Assembly (NCBI GenBank): GCA_030141605.1
Contig: JAQGDQ010002369.1
Span: 248,001-312,000 of the forward strand
DNA from: Tubiluchus corallicola
Lineage: Eukaryota > Priapulida > Priapulimorpha > Priapulimorphida > Tubiluchidae
Length of the DNA stretch: 64,000 nt
Direction: 5' to 3'
Part shown: piece by piece, positions 52,612-61,500 of the stretch
Numbering within the stretch: the first letter of the stretch is position 1
Layout of the letters: every line of letters begins with the position of its first letter
The notes under the pieces: generated by a model
The model's input: the letters and a program-made list of their open reading frames with translations, nothing else
What the model was told of the DNA's origin: nothing
Databases searched by the model: none
Made by a program: the position numbers and the translations under genes

Positions 52612-52794
52612 CTACTCGCTGAAGTCCCGATCCATGACGGTTTTTCTTTGGTTCGTCTGAGCATTCTCGATGGCCTTGTCACATTGTTCTTGAACGATCT
52701 GTGTCAGGGCCTCCATGACAGAAGCAGAAGTGCTCATTCCAGATTTCTCTTTGATGTATTTTTTTACTTTGCTTGCGATGACTAGAGTTTCCAT
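52612..52794 (-). CDS. bacterial histone-fold protein
   Basis: A 60-residue protein from ATG 52794 made of a single histone-fold-like unit: METLVIASKVKKYIKEKSG (helix 1), STSASVMEALTQIVQEQCDKAI (helix 2) and ENAQTNQRKTVMDRDF (end of helix 2, the RKTV-x-x-x-D loop and helix 3). The pattern RKT[IV]xxxD is the hallmark of archaeal and bacterial histones such as those of Bdellovibrio. It probably binds DNA as a dimer. Frames upstream of 52794 are unlikely. It is convergent with the glutaredoxin gene. Confidence 0.78.
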   Translation of the reverse strand: METLVIASKVKKYIKEKSGMSTSASVMEALTQIVQEQCDKAIENAQTNQRKTVMDRDFSE

Positions 52795-52921
52795 ATTGAT
52801 TCCCTCAGGTTTTTTCTGATAGCCTATCATGCTGCTCAATTATTTTTGAAAGTTTTTCCTATTTGGCACAGCCGAAAACCCAATTTTTGAATTATGATCG
52901 GTATAGATCAATTTTTGAAAC

Positions 52922-53326
52922 TCAATACTTATTTGGACGATCAACTTGATAATATCCCAGGAAGGGAAGAGCTTCGACTTTCATCGCTCTGGTCTGGTTT
53001 GTACTAGGCCCCTGAGCGGGAGTATTCGGTGCATATCCGGCTTTTTGAAACTGTCCTTCTTCTTTAAAGAGGATATCAGTCCATCCGCTCGCCCATGTAA
53101 TGACCGCTTTTCCCTGTTCCATTTTCCAGGTTCCCCGATCTCCTTTTTGCCATGTGCTTGTCGCCGTTCCATTTTCATGAAGGGTAATGAAGAATATCTT
53201 GTCCTGTTCATCGGTTACTCTCCAATTGCCTACGTATTCTTCTCTTCCGGTTTTATGTTTCTCCGGTTGAGGGCTGCAACTGAAAAATAGAGAAAGAATC
53301 AGAGAATATTTAATAAGATGCTTCAT
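52922..53326 (-). CDS. lipoprotein, lipocalin-like
   Basis: A 134-residue protein with a lipoprotein leader (MKHLIKYSLILSLFFSC, lipobox FFSC) and a small beta-barrel: YVGNWRVTDEQDKIFFITLHENGTATSTWQ, GTWKMEQGKAVITWASGW. The pattern resembles lipocalin-like domains. Envelope-anchored; no ligand can be named. Confidence 0.7.
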   Translation of the reverse strand: MKHLIKYSLILSLFFSCSPQPEKHKTGREEYVGNWRVTDEQDKIFFITLHENGTATSTWQKGDRGTWKMEQGKAVITWASGWTDILFKEEGQFQKAGYAPNTPAQGPSTNQTRAMKVEALPFLGYYQVDRPNKY

Positions 53327-53416
53327 CTCCTTATTTCATAAGAAAGAAAATGATTTCAGAGAAGGAAAACTTTTCATGTAAAAATGAATGGGCTGGAAAG
53401 ACTCCAGCCCGAAAGA

Positions 53417-54109
53417 CTAGGAAGACAAGATCCCATCAATGAGCGGGTGGGCCATTGATTTGAAAATGGGGTCGGAGAATAAATCGGGGAGTCGCGGGGT
53501 ATTTGTATTCTCAATGATATAATCGATGATCGATTTGGCTGTTTCTGATTTCTCATCCAATAAAAGATCTGGATATTGATTGACGAAGCGAATCGTTAGT
53601 TTGGAAACGGTTGCTAGGTCTTTCCATTGAAAACCATCTTCAAAGGTATCGACCATTTCATCCAGAAATTCCTGTATGGCCTCATCTGAGGGCCTTCCTC
53701 TTACAGTAGTAGAAGGAAAGAGCTCTTCAACGGAATCTGGGATAATCAATGAGACAAAAGGAGTAGTCATCGACTGGAATAATAGATCAGTGTATTTATC
53801 GGGAAGGAATGGAGTATCGGTCAACTCTATGACGCGATTCATGATTTTGACGACTACTTCCCTTTTTTCATGGATAGTGCTCAGTCGAAAATCATCCAGG
53901 TATTCACGGCAGAGTTTCATCATATCAGATATATCCGACCATTGAAAACCGTCGGCAAAAACACCGGTCAACTCTTGTACAAAAGCCTCTACCTCTGCGT
54001 CAGAAATAGATCGATCGGCTTGGACTTCCTCACTTTTTTCATCAACAACGTAAACAAATGCAGAAGGATTGTGGATATCTGCTTTTTCTAAAGGAATATA
54101 ATCTAACAT
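53417..54109 (-). CDS. hypothetical protein with two internal repeats
   Basis: A 230-residue protein built from two copies of a ~95-residue helical unit. Both have F-DGFQW-D, a helix, an E(K/S)-VV(I/A)K-I-I-TP-LPD block and a ending QSM or KSM with TPF/HPL. Between them lies a linker (ELFPSTTVRGRPSDEAIQEF). No signal peptide, no membrane helix and no known family. The 3' end of the next gene upstream on the + strand begins 200 bases away. Confidence 0.65.
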   Translation of the reverse strand: MLDYIPLEKADIHNPSAFVYVVDEKSEEVQADRSISDAEVEAFVQELTGVFADGFQWSDISDMMKLCREYLDDFRLSTIHEKREVVVKIMNRVIELTDTPFLPDKYTDLLFQSMTTPFVSLIIPDSVEELFPSTTVRGRPSDEAIQEFLDEMVDTFEDGFQWKDLATVSKLTIRFVNQYPDLLLDEKSETAKSIIDYIIENTNTPRLPDLFSDPIFKSMAHPLIDGILSS

Positions 54110-54310
54110 AAAATTTTCCTGTTTTGGCTTAAGCTTTTAGAGCTTTCCTACGATTTTTCCCTTTGGAAAAATCAAGAAAGTCCCAAAAAATGGCGCAAAA
54201 TAATAATTTCTTTTGTCATAAATATCTACCCTTTTTTCTTTGTCTCAAAAGGCATTGATGGTATTTTTGAGACAAGAATTGAACAGCTTCTTAGATGAAT
54301 GAGGATTTTC

Positions 54311-55270
54311 ATGAAAAAGACTTTCAAGAAGATTGGAATTATTCTTTTTTGCACAGCATCTCTTGCTTTTTTCTCAGCTATTGCCATCTACCATTTGGTT
54401 CCGCATATCGTTGCTGATTACTTTACGAATAAGACTTTTCGCGAGATTGGTTTAACAGTAAAGACTCTGGATGCAGATGGACTTGTTTTTGAATATGTAG
54501 AAGGAGGATCTGGAGAAACTGTAGTATTTTTTCATGGATTTCAAGGTGACAAGACAAGCTGGAATGGATACCTGAGACGTTTGATTTCCCAATATCATGT
54601 CATTGCAGTCGATTTGCCAGGCCATGGCGGCACAAAGCATGTTCATGGGCAGAAATATGATATACATTCTCAGGCAATGACTATGGACCAGTTTGTTAAA
54701 CATATGAACCTGGACTCCTTTCATTTGGTAGGTATTTCAATGGGCGGCGGAGTCGGGGCTGTCTATGCCCGTCTTTTTCCTGAAAAACTGATTAGTTTGT
54801 CCCTATTAAACCCCTATGGACTTGTCACTGCTCCAAAAAGCGAACTTCATATCAAAATGGAGAAAGGAGTCAATGTGATGTTCCCGCATACACTTGCTGA
54901 ACTCGATGAGTTCGGACGTTATATTATGGGGAATCCTTTTGAACTTCCCCATGTATTCAAAAAATACCTTCTTGGCAAACTTGTTGAGAAAAGAGCTTTT
55001 TACCGCAAAGTATTCACCGACCTGGTCATGGGAAGTCCTCTAGAACCAGTTCTTACAAAAATCAGTACGCCTACGTTCGTTCTAATCGGAGGAAATGACA
55101 GAGTGATCCACCCTTCATCATTACAAGTTTTTCTTAAAAAACTTCCGAACCGTACGTGCAAACTCGTAAAACATGGAGCTCATGTTTTCATTGGGCCCCA
55201 CTTTGAAGAAGCGATTTCATCTCTTCATGAATTTCTAAACAATTCCCGGGCTTCCTTCAAGGCCCGCTAG
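54311..55270 (+). CDS. alpha/beta hydrolase with N-terminal anchor
   Basis: A 319-residue serine hydrolase: an N-terminal membrane helix (IGIILFCTASLAFFSAIAIYHL), then FFHGFQGDKTSW (oxyanion region), the nucleophile GISMGGG, Asp in GGNDRVIHP and His in KHGAHVF. It resembles the monoacylglycerol-lipase/epoxide-hydrolase type. It is probably anchored to the inner membrane with its domain in the periplasm. I prefer the ATG at 54311. Confidence 0.83.
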   Translation: MKKTFKKIGIILFCTASLAFFSAIAIYHLVPHIVADYFTNKTFREIGLTVKTLDADGLVFEYVEGGSGETVVFFHGFQGDKTSWNGYLRRLISQYHVIAVDLPGHGGTKHVHGQKYDIHSQAMTMDQFVKHMNLDSFHLVGISMGGGVGAVYARLFPEKLISLSLLNPYGLVTAPKSELHIKMEKGVNVMFPHTLAELDEFGRYIMGNPFELPHVFKKYLLGKLVEKRAFYRKVFTDLVMGSPLEPVLTKISTPTFVLIGGNDRVIHPSSLQVFLKKLPNRTCKLVKHGAHVFIGPHFEEAISSLHEFLNNSRASFKAR

Positions 55271-55280
55271 TGTCTAATTT

Positions 55281-56140
55281 TTATCCTGCAAAAGGGACCT
55301 GTTCGAGTCCTTTGATGGGACTTTTAAGGGAAAAAAGACTTCCCGATAAGGGGAACTTCTTAAGTTCCTCTTCTGTCATTACAGTTCGAGTCGTCGTGAT
55401 GTACAAAATATCGAGATCTTCACCCCCAAAGCATAGACTTGTAGGGCGGGGAACTGGAAGTTTTACTTCCAGCTGAATTTCTCCATTGGGAGAGTACCGA
55501 ACAATTTTCCCGTCTCCATTCACTACGATCCAGACATTTCCTTCCCTGTCTACCGTAAGCCCGTCTGGAAACGACTTTTCGTATTTTGCAAACGTTTGCC
55601 GGTTTCCTATCTTACCTGTTTTTGAATCGAAGTCATAGACGTAGACAGCATAACCAAAACTCTCAGCAAAATACATCTTGGTGCTGTCTGGGCTAAATCC
55701 GATGCCATTGGAACAACGGACACAGTCTTGCATCGGATGGCAATTCAGATCTGGATCAAGGCAGTAGAGAGCTCCGCAATTCTTGTCCCAATCGGTTTCA
55801 TGCATGGTCCCTGCCCAGAATCTTCCTTGCCGGTCGCATTTTCCATCGTTGAATCGATTTTGTGTCTGAATTTTTTCTGGATCATGAATCGGTATGAGTT
55901 TTTTTCCCCATTCGTAGAAAAAAACCCATCTTTTCCTGCACAAATAAATCCACCGTTTTGCCGTTTGTTGACGGCGGAAATACTCGATTCGAGAGAAATT
56001 GTCGTATGTTCTTTTTTCGAAGGAACATACCGATGGAGTTTGCAGGCAGGTATATCTACCCAGTAGAGTGCTTGCTCTACATGGCACCAAGTTGGGCTCT
56101 CGCCAACCTCATTTTCCATTTGTAATAAGCACTCCATCAA
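55281..56140 (-). pseudogene. SMP-30/gluconolactonase family protein, frameshifted
   Basis: A six-bladed propeller lactonase. The N-terminal frame (MECLLQMENEVGESPTWCH, ALYWVDIPA) and the rest (GRFWAGTMHE, GIGFSPDSTKMYF, VDREGNVWIVVNGDG) meet at a run of seven A at 55918-55924. Eight would join DGFFFYEWGKKL. The metal Glu, Asn and Asp residues of the family are present in the two parts. It may be broken, phase-shifting or a homopolymer error. Confidence 0.78.
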
Positions 56141-56184
56141 TTTTCTCCTTTTTTTCTTCTGCCGAGAATCTTATATTTTTGCTG

Positions 56185-56910
56185 ATGAATTACAATATCG
56201 ACTCATTCTTGCTCGATTCGCCCAAAAATCGACGAATTGATCTTCTATCTCAATATTATCAGAACCATCATAGGATTCGAGATCTTTCTTTGGCAAAAGA
56301 TGGAGCTGTCAAAGAAGCTTTCTATAGAAAGGAAGTCCAAAATCATTTTGAGCACAATGACTTGATCGGAATGGACCTCGGATGCAGATGGGGGATTTTG
56401 ACAAAGACTCTCGATGATCTGGCTCAATGGCATGGCATCGATATCGATGAAAAAGCAGTCGAAAAAGCTTTGGAAAATGACCTGCCAGCACGACAGATGG
56501 ATATTTCGATCAATATTGATTTCAAAGATTTCTGCTTTGATATTGTGTTGTTGACTGAAGTGTTGGAACATCTCCCTTATCCCGCCATCACAGTGAAAGA
56601 AATTCACCGCATCTTAAAGCCGGATGGAGTATTTTTAGGATCTGTTCCTCTTGATTACAACATCAATCAAAGGCTCAAAGTCATCAGGGGAAAGAGACTG
56701 GAGCAAGACCCTACCCATCTTCATAGTTTTTCATTTTTTGAGCTCAATACGATTTTAAAGCACTATTTCCGAACTGTAGTCTATCTTCCCCTCAGGGGAA
56801 AGGCGGTTCGGTTCCCGTGGCTTTCCTATTATCATTTTGTGAGGGATATCGCTTGGATAGCAAAAGATCCTATTCCGAACCCCAGACCCTGGAAAGTCAA
56901 ACTTCTCTAA
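56185..56910 (+). CDS. class I SAM-dependent methyltransferase
   Basis: About 241 residues from ATG 56185. Motif I is LIGMDLGCRWGILTKTL, the acidic loop is GIDIDEKAVEKA, and FDIVLLTEVLEHLPYP with ILKPDGVFLGSVP are the later motifs. The Arg in GCRWG replaces a Gly common there. It resembles small-molecule or lipid methyltransferases. A longer open frame upstream to 55999 belongs to the opposite gene. Confidence 0.82.
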   Translation: MNYNIDSFLLDSPKNRRIDLLSQYYQNHHRIRDLSLAKDGAVKEAFYRKEVQNHFEHNDLIGMDLGCRWGILTKTLDDLAQWHGIDIDEKAVEKALENDLPARQMDISINIDFKDFCFDIVLLTEVLEHLPYPAITVKEIHRILKPDGVFLGSVPLDYNINQRLKVIRGKRLEQDPTHLHSFSFFELNTILKHYFRTVVYLPLRGKAVRFPWLSYYHFVRDIAWIAKDPIPNPRPWKVKLL

Positions 56911-56920
56911 GGGACTCGCC

Positions 56921-57646
56921 CTAAGGTTTTTTATGATTCTTAGTGATTTTTTCTGAGATTTGTTCTGCCAGATCGATTTGAATGCGCTGCATTTCCATCA
57001 TGCGGTGCCATTGTTTTTTCATGAACTGGTCCAGCTTGGAATGAAGTTGTCTGATTTCCAGCTCAGCTTTCAAATTGACCCCATATTCATAATCCGTTCG
57101 TAGTTTTTCTTTCTTTGCCTGTCTATTCTGGCTCATCATGATTACCGGAGCTTGAATAGCGGCAAGGCAGGAAAGAAACAGGTTCAGAAGAATGAAAGGG
57201 TAGGGATCGAATATTTGATGCATGATCCCAATGGTATTGATGATGATCCAAATAACGATCAGTCCACTGAATGTACCTATGAATGACCAACTACCTGCAA
57301 AGCGTGCCAAAAGATCAGCATTCCTTTCAGGAAAGGTCATCTCTTTTTCGAATTCTTTATTGAGGTTTTCTGCAAAGATCTCATGTTCCTGAAAACTGTC
57401 CAGAACCTCTTCTTCCAGTCTGGAAAGATCTCCAATCTCTTCTTTCAAGAGATCTTCAATTTGCTCTGAACGGTAGTATCTTAGATCGGAAAGGCAGATG
57501 AAGGATGAGTCATTCCAGTCTGGAAATTCATCTCTAATCAACTGTTTCAAAGAATCCCTCAACAGATCAGATGGATATAATTCATCCAAAAGGAATTCCT
57601 TTTTGCAGATGTGGCAAATTCCCTTTTCTTTTTCCTGTTTAGCCAT
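56921..57646 (-). CDS. DUF1003-family membrane protein
   Basis: A 241-residue protein: an N-terminal zinc-like part (GICHICKKEFLL), a helical segment, two membrane helices (FIGTFSGLIVIWIIINTIG and FILLNLFLSCLAAIQAPVIMMSQNRQ, the DUF1003 motif) and a coiled-coil C-terminus. The family is of unknown function and probably acts at the inner membrane. A hairpin lies upstream of its start, at 57665-57696. Confidence 0.82.
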   Translation of the reverse strand: MAKQEKEKGICHICKKEFLLDELYPSDLLRDSLKQLIRDEFPDWNDSSFICLSDLRYYRSEQIEDLLKEEIGDLSRLEEEVLDSFQEHEIFAENLNKEFEKEMTFPERNADLLARFAGSWSFIGTFSGLIVIWIIINTIGIMHQIFDPYPFILLNLFLSCLAAIQAPVIMMSQNRQAKKEKLRTDYEYGVNLKAELEIRQLHSKLDQFMKKQWHRMMEMQRIQIDLAEQISEKITKNHKKP

Positions 57647-57664
57647 GTAGATGTGCCCTTTTAA

Positions 57665-57696
57665 AGACTGCCCACAAACTGGTTTGTAGACAGTCT
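57665..57696 (-). terminator. hairpin after the GNAT gene
   Basis: Outer arms AGACTG/CAGTCT and inner ACAAACTGGTTTGT form a stable stem downstream of the GNAT gene (minus strand) and just upstream of the DUF1003 start. It may terminate or act as a leader structure. Confidence 0.6.
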
Positions 57697-57807
57697 CTTA
57701 TCTTCCTTTAATCGAAAGAGGGCTTTGCAATCAAGTCCTATACACATTCCTATTCAAAAACAAGAGATGCTGATGCAAGGAAAGGCCAACCTTTGAATTG
57801 GAATGTG

Positions 57808-58350
57808 TTATCTATTGAATTCCATTCCGAAGTAACGGTCGGGATCATAACCTTCATGCATGTAAGGACAATCTGTAAACCCTAATGCATGGTAAAACTC
57901 GATGGAGGAAGCATTGACTTTTCTTGTGATTACAACGACTTTTTTTGTTTCAGGAAATCGGTCAAAAAGGGAAAGGACAAGTTCTCTACCGATTCCTCTT
58001 CGTTGAAATTCAGGTTCTACCGAAGTTTGGCGGATGTACACTTCATCTGGATACTGATGGGTTTCTAAAATGATCATCCCTACAGTTCTATCTTCTTCTT
58101 TTGCCCTTACCCAGTGAATATCGGAGTCTCCCTTGGCCAATTGAATTTCTTCTTTAATGGCCTCTTCGAGGAAGGTATGGATATCCGGTACATGAAGAGC
58201 TTCAGTTCCTAACTCATCGTAAATATTCGAAAAGGCATGAAGAAAGACTTCTCGTTCTGTTGAATAGTCAAAGGAATGATCCCACTCGATCACAGCTCCG
58301 TAAGAGAAAGATGCAAAAAAAGAAAAGAAAGCGAAGAAAAATACACGCAT
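57808..58350 (-). CDS. GNAT-family N-acetyltransferase with signal peptide
   Basis: A 180-residue protein. The leader MRVFFFAFFSFFASFSYG is a Sec signal peptide; the domain then follows with EDRTVGMIILETHQ, the acetyl-CoA loop FQRRGIGREL and the C-terminal FYHALGFTDC. GNAT enzymes need acetyl-CoA and act in the cytosol, so an exported one is unexpected. I use the ATG at 58350. The substrate is unknown. Confidence 0.82.
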   Translation of the reverse strand: MRVFFFAFFSFFASFSYGAVIEWDHSFDYSTEREVFLHAFSNIYDELGTEALHVPDIHTFLEEAIKEEIQLAKGDSDIHWVRAKEEDRTVGMIILETHQYPDEVYIRQTSVEPEFQRRGIGRELVLSLFDRFPETKKVVVITRKVNASSIEFYHALGFTDCPYMHEGYDPDRYFGMEFNR

Positions 58351-58428
58351 AAGATACTCCAAAAAAATTTCGAGGATTTATACGTTTTTAGAGAAAATTT
58401 GTTAACAAAAGAGATTATTTGAGCTGTA

Positions 58429-59271
58429 TTAAGCAGGATATCCGAATTTGACAAAGGAAGTGGGAATGGGGGAGAGAAAATACATTTTCTTCTTTGTCAA
58501 AGGATGGAAAAAAATCAATTCATGGGCGTGTAGAAAAAGTCTTGGAGAGGGGATTAAACTTTCATATCTTTTATCGCCCAAAATGGGATGGTTGGCATCT
58601 TTGCAATGGACGCGGATCTGATGCTTTCGTCCCGTTTCCAGACGAAGATGAAGATAACTGAAGCATTTACTTTTTTTGACCCGTCGAAAATGAGTGATGG
58701 CCAATTTTCCTTTTGACCTGTTTTTTGTAGCGGCGACATCGTAATTTTCTTTTTCGAAAAGAGTGCTAGTCCAGGTTCCTTTTTCTTCTTTAATTCCTCC
58801 TTCGACGATCGCGATATATTCCCTTTGAATTTTTCTTTTTTCAAAGAGGGCTTTCAAAGCTTCTTTGGCCTTGACGCCGCGGGCAAAGACCAAGAGTCCG
58901 GAAGCATCCCTGTCAAGACGGTGTACAGCAAAGATTTGACGGGAGTGAAAGTGTTTGCGGAGGATCTCAAGGACATTGGGAGCTGGGTGTTTGTCCTTTG
59001 GGACGCTCAACAACCCTTCAGGTTTTTCAATCACGATTAAAGAAGAATCTTGAAAGAGGATGCGAACATCCTTGTCGATGGTTTGAGAGCGGGGGAGAAT
59101 ATCAAGTTCATCTCCCGGCTGCACCTCTTGGGAGGAGCGATCCAGGGCCGCTTTTCTTCTTAAAACTCTTCCTTGCCGGATCCATTGAGTGAGGCTTCTC
59201 TTTGAACTGTCTTCAAATGCTTCTTTCAGGGCCTCTAAAAGAGACAATTTTTTTTGAATTTTGATCTTCAT
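58429..59271 (-). CDS. RluA-family pseudouridine synthase
   Basis: A 280-residue RNA pseudouridine synthase. The N-terminal ~60 residues are an S4-like domain (SSKRSLTQWIRQGRVLRRKAA). The catalytic domain has DSSLIVIEKPEGL, the active Asp in HRLDRDASGLLVF, and LHLRLETGRKHQIRVH. It modifies rRNA or tRNA uridines. ATG at 59271 chosen by the start of similarity. Confidence 0.9.
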   Translation of the reverse strand: MKIKIQKKLSLLEALKEAFEDSSKRSLTQWIRQGRVLRRKAALDRSSQEVQPGDELDILPRSQTIDKDVRILFQDSSLIVIEKPEGLLSVPKDKHPAPNVLEILRKHFHSRQIFAVHRLDRDASGLLVFARGVKAKEALKALFEKRKIQREYIAIVEGGIKEEKGTWTSTLFEKENYDVAATKNRSKGKLAITHFRRVKKSKCFSYLHLRLETGRKHQIRVHCKDANHPILGDKRYESLIPSPRLFLHAHELIFFHPLTKKKMYFLSPIPTSFVKFGYPA

Positions 59272-59379
59272 GGGAAACATGATAACAGGAGGAGGCAGGA
59301 AAGAAAAGGCTTGTTCTTTCTAGGGAGTGGTCAAATTCAGATTTCGTCGATTTTGGGAGGGTTATTGAGCCTAGATTCC

Positions 59380-60388
59380 TTAAGAACCCTTTTTGGGAGA
59401 ACGCTTAAAAAAGTTTTTTGTGTTTTGCCTGTGGTATTTACTCTTGGGAAGCTGGCCGAACATGATCGCATGTCCATCGGGATCTTCGGCTACAAAAGCT
59501 TTAGTATACGTATGGCTGCCGTAAGGGAATGAAACGATGCCCTTTGAAATGAGATGTTGGTGTCCATCCTGGATTATTTTATAGATTTTATCGATCTCAT
59601 AAGTACGCGTATTAATTTGCCAATACCAAACATCGTTGGCACTGGTTCCTAAGGGAACGATCTCTCTTTTGAGGGGAGAAAGATATTCTATGAGCTCTAA
59701 TGCTGGCCCTTCTTCTGCTTTGAGACCAGTAATCGCTACTCGTGATTGCAATAGTTGACTCAGTGCTTCTTCCTCGATGTCATAGCTATAATGCTCGACC
59801 TTCTGCATTCCCAGGAGGTGTTTATAAAATTGAAAGCTCTTCTTGGAGTCTTGCATCATGATCGCTCCATTTCTCTCCTCTTTTTTCAGGAGGAAAGTAG
59901 ATGAGTTCGAGGACATGTCCGTCGGGATCCTTGAAGAAATAAATGGAAGTACCATCCTTTTCATAGGGATTTTTCTGAAAGTTAATGACATGCTCGACAT
60001 TATTTTATTGGAGCCACATAAAAGCTTTATGCATATCTCTAACAACGATCGCAATATGCTGGAACCAGTGCGCCGTCGGCAACGCATCGATGGGAATATT
60101 CCCGCCTTTTAGATTTTTGAACTCATTCAGTCTGAGACGGGCTCCTCCAAGGATAAGCTCTACGACTCGGATCTTCACATTGGAAAGATTCGTCAGTTTC
60201 TCATAAGCTTCCCCTTCTTCTACATAGTCTAAGACTTTTTCGAACTTGAGCACTCTCATGTAAAAATCGAGGGCTCGATTCATGTCCTCTACAGTGATAT
60301 CAAAGGAATAAATTTCTTTGATTAAAGGCTCTTTTGGCGCTGAGAAGAGAATAAAAGGGAAGAGAAGGATAAAAAATCGAATCTTCAT
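59380..60388 (-). pseudogene. exported two-domain glyoxalase-like protein, stop and frameshift
   Basis: The gene starts with a signal peptide (MKIRFFILLFPFILFSA) and a first VOC domain (YSFDITVEDMNRALDFYMRVL, HWFQHIAIVVRD). An in-frame TAA at 60007-60005 follows MWLQ, after which the same frame continues (NNVEHVINFQKNPYEKDG, FFKDPDGHVLELIYF). At about 59860-59880 the coding signal moves to another frame with a second VOC domain (SFQFYKHLLGMQKVEHY, FVAEDPDGHAIMFG), ending at 59380. Two independent defects make it a pseudogene. Confidence 0.75.
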
Positions 60389-60454
60389 TTTACTCGATAT
60401 CTAGTTTCTTTTCTTTTATGCTCTTAGGGCATTTCTGTCAAAAAATGGGATATT

Positions 60455-60748
60455 ATGAGTGGTGTTTCAAATGATTCTTTGAATTCAGGGGCTGGAGCTA
60501 CAAGGTCCCGCGCCGAGCTAATGGAAGCCCTTGTAAAAAGATCAAAAGAAGACTGGGCCAAACAGCATGAGATAGACCGGCAGAAAGAACAAGAAGCCAA
60601 AGCTGCTCAAGAAGCTAAAGAAAAAGCGAATGCAGAGTGGGGTGGGGGCGCGAGAGTGAAAAGTCTTATGAAGGAACACCAAAGAAAGCAGAACCAGCCT
60701 GAAGTTGATAGAGTAAATGCTCTATGGAGGAAAACCACTTCATCCTAG
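60455..60748 (+). CDS. hypothetical coiled-coil protein
   Basis: A 97-residue charged protein with a long Ala/Glu/Lys-rich helix (DRQKEQEAKAAQEAKEKA) and no membrane helix. Ser/Gly-rich N-terminus without signal peptide. No family recognised. It is convergent with the small membrane protein at 60759. Confidence 0.55.
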   Translation: MSGVSNDSLNSGAGATRSRAELMEALVKRSKEDWAKQHEIDRQKEQEAKAAQEAKEKANAEWGGGARVKSLMKEHQRKQNQPEVDRVNALWRKTTSS

Positions 60749-60758
60749 ATCACACTGG

Positions 60759-61100
60759 CTAGTCGGCATTATCCTTATTGTCTAGTAAGCTGGTCGCAAT
60801 GGCCCATTGATAGAAAAGAAAGACCGCACCGGCACCTGCAATCGCACTATATATTGCTCCATTATAGCCATCTTTGAGAGTAGAGTTAAAAAGTTCCTGG
60901 CCGCTAGTCACTTCCCTTTCAGCGAGGGAGTAATCACATTGATAAAAAGTACTTAGGTTGGGAATTGCTTTGATCGCAGCCCATCCAATAGAACCTGATA
61001 GAGCCCCATACGCAGCACCTTTTGCAGAGCTTTTTGCGATTTCACAAAAACAGTACAAGTTCATCACCGGCAACCAGATAAGTTTTATAATATTAGCCAT
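60759..61100 (-). CDS. small membrane protein, unknown
   Basis: A 113-residue protein with hydrophobic segments at residues ~4-19, ~27-45 (SAKGAAYGALSGSIGWAAI) and ~82-103 (AIYSAIAGAGAVFLFYQWAI). Its Gly/Ala-rich helices could be membrane-embedded. The start overlaps the release-factor-like gene by 8 bases, so it is probably translated with it. Inc-like features are weak. Confidence 0.58.
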   Translation of the reverse strand: MANIIKLIWLPVMNLYCFCEIAKSSAKGAAYGALSGSIGWAAIKAIPNLSTFYQCDYSLAEREVTSGQELFNSTLKDGYNGAIYSAIAGAGAVFLFYQWAIATSLLDNKDNAD

Positions 61101-61500
61101 TTTCTTTCGGGGGTTTTCTTAATTGTTTTTTTGCAGAGAGAATCCTTTTACCTTCGAGCATCTTCTCTTTCTGCTTTCTCGTTCTTCTCTTTTTCTGCCT
61201 TCGGACTTTCTCTCTTGCTTTGATCTTTTCCGTCTTGATCTTTAGGACCCTGGCTTCGATCTTTTCACAAAGTTCTTTGCGGGCTACCCATCGATTGATC
61301 TCTCTCGAGCGTTCCTTCTGACATTTGATCTCGATTCCGGTCGGTATGTGCTTGAGATAGACGCAGCTGTGCGTCTTATGGAGTTTTTGTCCGCCACTGC
61401 CCGAACCCAAAATGAATTTTTCAATGAGATCATCTTCATGGATGCCCAGCTGTTTCATTTTTTTGCGGATGGATGTTGTTTTGTCTTTCGAGATTGCCAT
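61093..61500 (-). CDS. peptide-chain release factor-like protein (GGQ domain only)
   Basis: A 135-residue protein with the catalytic loop [16 protein letters not shown] (GGQ at 36-38) and a basic C-terminal tail ([16 protein letters not shown]). It lacks the stop-codon recognition domain. It resembles ribosome-rescue hydrolases (ArfB/YaeJ or the C12orf65 type). It would free stalled ribosomes. The start overlaps the end of the gmd relic, and the next gene overlaps it by 8 bases. Confidence 0.85.
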   Translation of the reverse strand: MAISKDKTTSIRKKMKQLGIHEDDLIEKFILGSGSGGQKLHKTHSCVYLKHIPTGIEIKCQKERSREINRWVARKELCEKIEARVLKIKTEKIKAREKVRRQKKRRTRKQKEKMLEGKRILSAKKQLRKPPKENG

